Shown in pieces: positions 6,277 through 9,979 of a DNA stretch of 9,979 nt. The position numbers were made by a program, and so were the translations under genes. Source of the stretch: Candidatus Bathyarchaeota archaeon (lineage in GTDB: Archaea > Thermoproteota > Bathyarchaeia > Bathyarchaeales > WUQV01); assembly GCA_009889585.1 (NCBI GenBank), contig WUQV01000032.1, positions 1 through 9,979 on the forward strand, read 5' to 3'. The number at the start of each line of letters is the position of its first letter. The first letter of the stretch is position 1. A model generated the notes under the pieces. It worked only from the letters and a program-made list of their open reading frames with translations. It was not told the DNA's origin and ran no database searches.

Positions 6277-7038
6277 TTGTCCACATCAACCTTTCAAATC
6301 TACCTTGAAGGAATCGAAATTCGAAAATTCCTGAAGCAACTCGGAGCTTCGAACGTGGACCTACTTATCGAAGAGATTAAGCATTTCACCGAGAAGGAGG
6401 CTGAGCGAAGGGATCAAATCGTCTTAAGCTACTTTGGCGAAGAAGGGGTAAACCGCATCGTTGAATCCATCGTCAGCTGTTTTCTTTCACCTCCAAGGCT
6501 GAGAAGAAACGCCAAGGTCTTAGATGTGGGCGCTGGCTCCGGCTTCTTCACAGTAAGGGTTGCGGACGAAATGCGTCTACATTTACCTAAAGCGTCCTTT
6601 TACGCCATGGACATTGCGCCAGCTATGCTGCATGTTTTAGCAAGAAAAACCTCTGAAGTTATGCCCTTTTTAGGAATCGCGGAGAACATCGCTGGAAGCG
6701 TAGAATATGCCAGAAAGTACATGGAAGTCCCTAAGAAATTTGATGCTGTATTCTCGACCCTAATGCTACATCACTGCTTGAACATAGAAGAGGTGTTCAA
6801 AAGCATTAAAGGCGTTCTAAAAGCTCGTGGAAAAGCCGTGGTCATCGACCTTTGTAAGCACCCCTTTAGAGAGTTTAGGGAGGAGATGGGAGACGTACAT
6901 CTAGGTTTCGATCCAAACGATATTAAGGAGATACTTGAAAAACACTTCTCTAAAGTGCGCGTGGAGAAGATGCCCGGTATTTGCTGTGAAAGCTCCGGTC
7001 GATCAGCGGAGCTCTTTAAGGCTTTCATAATGCCATGA
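6277..7038 (+). CDS. Class I SAM-dependent methyltransferase
   Basis: A 253-residue cytoplasmic enzyme expected to transfer methyl from S-adenosylmethionine; the substrate is unknown. Motif I is VLDVGAGSGFFT (81-92), the acidic residue binding the ribose is D112 in YAMDIAP, and the post-II/motif IV region is FDAVFSTLMLHHCLN (155-169), followed by FKSIKGVLKARGKAVVIDLC, as in UbiE/Methyltransf_11-type enzymes. An 80-residue helical N-terminal region (EIRKFLKQLGAS, IKHFTEKEAERRD) precedes the Rossmann domain and may bind substrate. C-terminal CC and H residues (GICCESS) are not an arsenite-methyltransferase pattern. The start is TTG 6277, backed by GAGGG 8 nt upstream and a TATA box; an in-frame TGA at 6244 limits anything longer. 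It stands alone, with decayed sequence on both sides. Confidence 0.85.
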   Translation: MSTSTFQIYLEGIEIRKFLKQLGASNVDLLIEEIKHFTEKEAERRDQIVLSYFGEEGVNRIVESIVSCFLSPPRLRRNAKVLDVGAGSGFFTVRVADEMRLHLPKASFYAMDIAPAMLHVLARKTSEVMPFLGIAENIAGSVEYARKYMEVPKKFDAVFSTLMLHHCLNIEEVFKSIKGVLKARGKAVVIDLCKHPFREFREEMGDVHLGFDPNDIKEILEKHFSKVRVEKMPGICCESSGRSAELFKAFIMP

Positions 7039-7154
7039 AATAATGGACTCTGAGATCATAATGTAGATGAAGAAGCTGTTGCGGATTTTAAACCCTGGTT
7101 ATACGTAATCGTTGTAGTTAATGCGATTTCAGCGCCTTGTTCTTATATCATGCC

Positions 7155-7289
7155 GTGAGGGCTAGAAGGGGGAGAGAAGAGCCGCTAAATGTTCCGTTCG
7201 TGGAGCCCGGCTGGTTCGATAGTGCGTGGCTTAAAATCAGCGGCTCATGGTCGGCTATAGGTTCCATGGCGGTTTGGGCTTACCTTTAG
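7155..7289 (+). pseudogene. Possible truncated coding remnant, unrecognised
   Basis: A frame starting at GTG 7155 (or TTG 7137) and ending TAG 7289 encodes EEPLNVPFVEPGWFDSAWLK followed by a hydrophobic SGSWSAIGSMAVWAYL. The composition looks like real protein entering a membrane segment, while the opposite strand reads as Ser/Pro/His-rich antisense. It stops abruptly and no upstream Shine-Dalgarno is clear. Family unknown. Confidence 0.25.
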
Positions 7290-7339
7290 AACTTCACGTG
7301 CGTGCCCTTGCCCTTCCAATGCATCTGCGAAACCGCGAA

Positions 7340-7378
7340 CCTAAGCTTACTCAAACGCCCAGCTTTTTGAGCCTTAGG
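7340..7378. repeat. Interrupted inverted repeat (hairpin)
   Basis: CCTAAG (7340-7345) pairs with CTTAGG (7373-7378), and CTCAAA (7350-7355) pairs with TTTGAG (7366-7371), around a 10-nt loop with an asymmetric internal bulge (CTTA against C). It could be a structured RNA element, a protein site, or a chance palindrome in decayed DNA. No T-run follows on either strand, so a terminator is unlikely. Confidence 0.4.
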
Positions 7379-7460
7379 TGCCGTATGATTGCTAGGTTTC
7401 GAAGAGCGCGGCTCTTGGAAGAAGCATTGAGGGTTTTCCAGCAGCTTCTGGATAATTAAC

Positions 7461-7470
7461 TTTATATAAC
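7461..7470 (+). promoter_or_regulatory. Orphan TATA-like element
   Basis: TTTATATAAC is a strong archaeal TATA match with a predicted start near 7491. The nearest start, ATG 7497, opens only a 39-codon frame (ends TGA 7616), and a 46-codon frame begins at ATG 7538. It may drive a small RNA or short peptide, or be a leftover promoter of a lost gene. Confidence 0.35.
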
Positions 7471-7678
7471 GCTCATGAGTTAATTAAACGCCTGATATGT
7501 GGCGAGAAAGCGCTGAACGGGCAGGAATGCGGACGGGATGTCCAAAAGCTCGAATAAGGCTCCCGTCCAAGAGCGAGGGAGGAGGTTCGAGCCAAGATGT
7601 GGGGATCTTCCGTTGACCCCGAATGCCATCTATGAGGCCTTAAGGGCTGAGGTGGAACGGATAGTCATAAAATGTTAA

Positions 7679-7839
7679 CTATCCGACAACGGTGTTGATG
7701 AAGTTCAGGTTAAACGTGTAAAACGCCCCTCCCCTTCGCATATAAGCACCCACCGGTTCCCGTTTTCGTCAGGGCCGCTGGCGACATCCCTTTCGAGTTT
7801 AAAACGATGCAGAACTTTAGTAATGAGGGAAAAAATAAA
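7679..7839 (-). pseudogene. Unrecognised gene remnant, C-terminal piece with one frameshift
   Basis: After TGA 7842-7840 the minus strand reads VLHRFKLERDVASGPDENGN then RWVLICEGEG. It then continues in another frame as AFYTFNLNFINTVVG to TAG 7681-7679. The shift lies in a G4 run near 7726-7730, where one added G joins the frames. The residue pattern is convincingly coding, whereas the opposing plus frame is Ser/Pro/His-rich antisense. I do not recognise the family. Its 5' part is missing or scrambled next to the second methyltransferase, which reads the other way. Confidence 0.4.
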
Positions 7840-7939
7840 TCATTTCGATGAGGAATGCTTTGGGATAGGCGTGCTTGAGGAAATACCATGACCTTTCACA
7901 AGGCTTTACGATAGGTATACAAGCCGTGTTCTCGTTAAG

Positions 7940-8539
7940 TTGTTTAAACGGATCGCAAAGGATATCAAGGATAAAAAAATATCAGGCATAATCCTTGATA
8001 TAGGCACTGGCCCTGGACGTTTACCTATAGAGATAGCGAAGCAAATGGCGAATGTTGAAGTTATTGGAATCGACATCTCTAAGGATATGGTGAGGATAGC
8101 GAAAAGGAACGCTAAGAAGGAGGGGCTTATGGATAAGGTTAAGTTTGAAGTCGGAAGCGCTTACAACACTCGTTTTGAAGATTGTTCTATAGACTTAGTC
8201 ATCAGCACAGGGTTGATTCATCATCTAAAGGATCCCCTTAAAGCTTTCAACGAAACTTACAGAATCTTAAAGCATGAAGGGGAAGCTTGGATGTATGATG
8301 GACGTAAGGATGCTACAAAAATGGAGATCGAGGAAACTATTCGAAGCTTAGGTATGGAAGAAGACCTTCCATTGCCGTTATGGATTATAAAGGGAATTTG
8401 GCCCTATATGCATGTAGGGTATAAAACGGATGTTTACATTTCAGGCAAAATTGGAAGGGCTCTTAAAGAAAGTTTATTTAAAAGTTATGATATTGAAAAA
8501 GAGGGCGCTTACATAAAGATTATACTAAGAAAAATTTAA
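7940..8539 (+). CDS. Class I SAM-dependent methyltransferase, N-terminus probably frameshifted
   Basis: Of this gene, 199 residues remain in one frame. Motif I is ILDIGTGPGRLP (18-29), the ribose-binding acid is D45 in VIGIDISKDM, and DLVISTGLIHHLKDP (85-99) is the motif IV/post-I region of Methyltransf_11/UbiE-like enzymes; the substrate is unknown. TTG 7940 has no Shine-Dalgarno, but the same frame is open back to 7892 and encodes RLYDRYTSRVLVKLFKRIAK, a normal lead-in for this family. ATG 7888, 7 nt after GAGG (7877-7880), encodes MTFHK in the next frame; dropping one A from CACAAGG joins them. The likely original gene is therefore 7888-8539 with a one-base shift near 7900. The gene is AT-rich (about 25-45% GC per line, neighbours near 57%) and prefers AAA for lysine, suggesting separate origin. 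Confidence 0.8.
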   Translation: MFKRIAKDIKDKKISGIILDIGTGPGRLPIEIAKQMANVEVIGIDISKDMVRIAKRNAKKEGLMDKVKFEVGSAYNTRFEDCSIDLVISTGLIHHLKDPLKAFNETYRILKHEGEAWMYDGRKDATKMEIEETIRSLGMEEDLPLPLWIIKGIWPYMHVGYKTDVYISGKIGRALKESLFKSYDIEKEGAYIKIILRKI

Positions 8540-8565
8540 AAGGTCCCTAAGCTAGGCTTCGTAAA

Positions 8566-8581
8566 CCTCCTTATGAGGAGG
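8566..8581. repeat. Short perfect hairpin after the second methyltransferase
   Basis: CCTCC, a 6-nt loop (TTATGA), then GGAGG. It lies 27 nt downstream of the methyltransferase stop. No T-run follows, so a terminator role is weak; the GGAGG could equally be a leftover ribosome site. Confidence 0.25.
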
Positions 8582-8622
8582 CCTCAAGAAGGTAAGGGCC
8601 CTTGCAGCTTTAAAGGCCTTAG

Positions 8623-8783
8623 GAAGAGGCTGTGAGAGCTATCATTAATGGAAGATAGAGAAAGGCGACGTCATAGTTATACGCTATGAAGGACCTCAAA
8701 GGGTCTTAGCGCTGTTCACGGCCCCGCTTGCCCTTACGATAGCCGTAGCGATCGTCGTAAGGCGTCTTCTTAGCAAATCTTAA
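8623..8783 (+). pseudogene. Dihydroxy-acid dehydratase (IlvD) remnant joined to a foreign transmembrane tail
   Basis: GAA 8623 onward reads EEAVRAIING. One base later in frame, KIEKGDVIVIRYEGP follows up to 8696. This is the highly conserved IlvD/Edd segment (EEA..AI..GkI..GDVvVIRyEGP, normally followed by KGGPGM). IlvD makes branched-chain 2-keto acids with an Fe-S cluster. One A lost from an AAA run near 8652 explains the shift. From 8697 the match stops and the frame continues as QRVLALFTAPLALTIAVAIV and VRRLLSKS to TAA 8783, a membrane helix with a basic tail typical of a C-terminal anchor. All N-terminal IlvD sequence (over 450 residues) is missing. The IlvD identity is strong for so short a piece; the tail's source is unknown. 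Confidence 0.6.
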
Positions 8784-8825
8784 CTTTCCTTCATGCTAGC
8801 CCGTAGCTTTGCGAAAACGCCTCGC

Positions 8826-9941
8826 TTACATCGGCTTCATCATCACCATAATCATCGTCATCAAGACGTTGACGGCCGTGATGATGGCGCCTACGAGGGC
8901 CACGAGGAAGGGAAGCGTGTATGCGATCTCCTCAGACTTCAGCTCACGTGAGACGACGTGGGATACGATGAAGACGTTGATGAGTATAACGCCCTTGAAC
9001 AAGGCCATGTTAATGATGTCGAGCCCTGGGCCTATGATGAAGGTCATGATGGGGTTAAACTCCATCCCGCCCACTTTCAGCGCCATGTAAGTCGTTAACA
9101 GGTCTCCGAAGCCGTAAGCGATCACGGCTAAGAGCCATAACTTCCATCGAACGCTTATGCGTATCGCTTCTACCTCGTGCCACCTTCGAGGCCTCTTAGC
9201 GACGTGCGTGATGATGAAGGAGTTAAGTGGAAGTGTCATCGCCATTATCAACGTAAGCCTCTTCAAGTCCGCGTCCGTTAACTTAAACCCCTCGATTACG
9301 TCAGGCCGCCTAGGCTCCTCCTTCCTTACGGCATAGAAGACGCTGATGGTAATGGGCTTCTCAAGATCGGCAGAAGTTAATCCGTACCCCACGAAGGGGA
9401 AGGTGAACGTACCCTCTCTATTAGGAAGCGGCAACACGATCATGACGCCCTTTCCACTTATGAGGAAGCCGGGGTCACCTTTGACGATGACGTTAAGGGC
9501 TAAGATGGCGCCTTCTAACGGCCGATCCTTCAACCGCCCGTGGGTCTTTGGAACGTAAAAGGGGTCTCGGGCTCGGCTCACGCCCGTCCTAGCCGCTTGA
9601 TTTATAACTCCTCTAACCTCACTTAACATCCTCGAGGCGATCGTCGACGTGCGACCACCCTCATACCTTATCACGAGTACCTTCGGCGCTCCCTCTTCGG
9701 GACAAGCGTAAGTGAGGCGTACTGTCAGGTAAGAGGCGCGACGTTCGATGACAGGGCCGTGGACAGCCCTAACGTGCCCGAGGCTCATGACGTGATGTGA
9801 TCTCCACTCCCATTCGGCCTCGTCTCGAGCCGAGCCGTCGCCGACCGTGCTCATAACGTAGCCGATGAGCGTTGCTACTAAGGCAGCAGCAAGGAATACG
9901 CTTAATAAGACGTAGGAATAACGCTTCCGCTGCCGGCTCAC
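8826..9941 (-). CDS. Membrane protein with external domain and C-terminal DUF5658-like region
   Basis: A 371-residue protein. A basic N-terminus and one helix (about 10-31) are followed by a roughly 195-residue external domain rich in beta strands (LTVRLTYACPEEG, KVLVIRYEGG, GVMIVLPLPN, TFTFPFVGYG). Helices then follow at about 229-247, 268-287, 311-328 and 342-367. The motif GDLLTTYMALKVGGMEFNPI (279-298) is the DUF5658 hallmark (D..TT...l..Gg.E.NP); its function is unknown. The C-terminus is unusually Met-rich (MTMIMVMMKPM). The start is GTG 9941, with AGGTG 8 nt upstream; the frame is open to the window edge, so an earlier start cannot be excluded. The last codons of another minus-strand gene (TAG 9955-9953) may lie just upstream. 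It converges on the IlvD remnant. Confidence 0.75.
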   Translation of the reverse strand: MSRQRKRYSYVLLSVFLAAALVATLIGYVMSTVGDGSARDEAEWEWRSHHVMSLGHVRAVHGPVIERRASYLTVRLTYACPEEGAPKVLVIRYEGGRTSTIASRMLSEVRGVINQAARTGVSRARDPFYVPKTHGRLKDRPLEGAILALNVIVKGDPGFLISGKGVMIVLPLPNREGTFTFPFVGYGLTSADLEKPITISVFYAVRKEEPRRPDVIEGFKLTDADLKRLTLIMAMTLPLNSFIITHVAKRPRRWHEVEAIRISVRWKLWLLAVIAYGFGDLLTTYMALKVGGMEFNPIMTFIIGPGLDIINMALFKGVILINVFIVSHVVSRELKSEEIAYTLPFLVALVGAIITAVNVLMTMIMVMMKPM

Positions 9942-9979
9942 AGCCTTTACACCTAGTGGTTCATAACACCCGAAGCTTC

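Larger units (their letters stand above)
7039..7887. other. 849-nt region without an intact recognisable gene; mosaic of broken reading frames
   Basis: Many short frames on both strands are protein-like, but none makes a complete known gene. These include a plus-strand frame with VADFKPWLYVIVVVNAISAP (7060s-7150s), a 44-codon plus frame at 7155-7289, a plus frame ending EEALRVFQQLLDN at 7459, a 46-codon plus frame 7538-7678 (ending LTPNAIYEALRAEVERIVIK) opposed by a 49-codon minus frame, and a minus-strand remnant at 7679-7839. A TATA-like site and a hairpin also lie here. Overall it reads as decayed intergenic DNA. Confidence 0.55.

Noticed and set aside
7247..7459. 70-codon plus-strand frame as a gene
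   Set aside because: No Shine-Dalgarno, it overlaps another plausible frame at its start, and only its last 20 residues look protein-like; the minus strand is equally open. Left as part of the decayed region.
7575..7600. GGTTCGAGCC resembling a tRNA T-loop
   Set aside because: The flanking bases do not form a 5-bp T-stem and no acceptor or anticodon stem can be built around it. A similar TTCGATCC at 2121-2135 (minus strand) fails the same test.
7538..7678. 46-codon plus frame and the opposing 49-codon minus frame (7632-7484)
   Set aside because: Both look partly protein-like, neither has a ribosome site or recognisable family, and they exclude each other; not enough to call either a gene.
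1..9979. CRISPR arrays, transposase genes or terminal repeats of an insertion sequence
   Set aside because: No regularly spaced repeats, no DDE or TnpB/IS200 motifs, and no long direct or inverted repeats were seen by eye; a computed self-alignment would settle small or diverged ones.

Overview
The window looks like a stretch of chromosome from an archaeon, most likely a thermophilic member of the Thermoproteota (TACK) lineage. This rests on TATA-box promoters about 26-28 nt before start codons (leaderless or nearly leaderless transcripts), frequent GTG and TTG starts, Shine-Dalgarno sites of the GGAGG/GGTG type, an archaeal RNase HI, an ST0452-like NDP-sugar pyrophosphorylase/acetyltransferase, and a DUF5658-like membrane protein. 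No rRNA, tRNA, CRISPR array or complete insertion sequence was found. The lineage is an inference; nothing here fixes the species.

Layout. Positions 1-4560 are compact and all on the minus strand. Read in transcription order, a three-gene ABC-2 export operon (ATPase 4527-3589, permease 3592-2780, two-helix accessory protein 2783-2142) is joined by ATGA overlaps. It is followed by a bifunctional sugar-phosphate nucleotidyltransferase/acetyltransferase that lacks a standard start codon (ACG at 1967 is the best candidate), a possible 35-residue protein (684-577), and an RNase HI that starts at TTG 580 and runs off the left edge.

Positions 4560-8825 are different: gene density is low and decay is visible. 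An overlapping HEPN-like/minimal nucleotidyltransferase pair (4963-5337 and 5318-5896), organised like a toxin-antitoxin or AMPylation module, has its own promoter. Two unrelated SAM-dependent methyltransferases follow (6277-7038 and about 7888-8539); the second is AT-rich and looks frameshifted near its start. The gaps hold recognisable corpses of ordinary genes: a pyruvate-kinase C-terminal-domain protein (4653-4891, minus), the end of a TldE/PmbA protein (5950-6132, minus), the IlvD signature region (8623-8696, plus) fused to a foreign transmembrane tail, and an unidentified coding remnant (7679-7839, minus). Several of these frameshifts fall in short A or G runs, so they may be real decay, assembly error, or both.

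Positions 8826-9941 (minus) encode a membrane protein with an N-terminal anchor, a roughly 200-residue external domain and a C-terminal DUF5658-like four-helix region.

How they work together: the ABC operon is a self-contained membrane system; the sugar nucleotidyltransferase supplies activated (N-acetylated) sugars for glycoconjugates; RNase HI serves replication and repair. The HEPN-nucleotidyltransferase pair and the methyltransferases form an accessory segment apparently set in a gene-loss zone.
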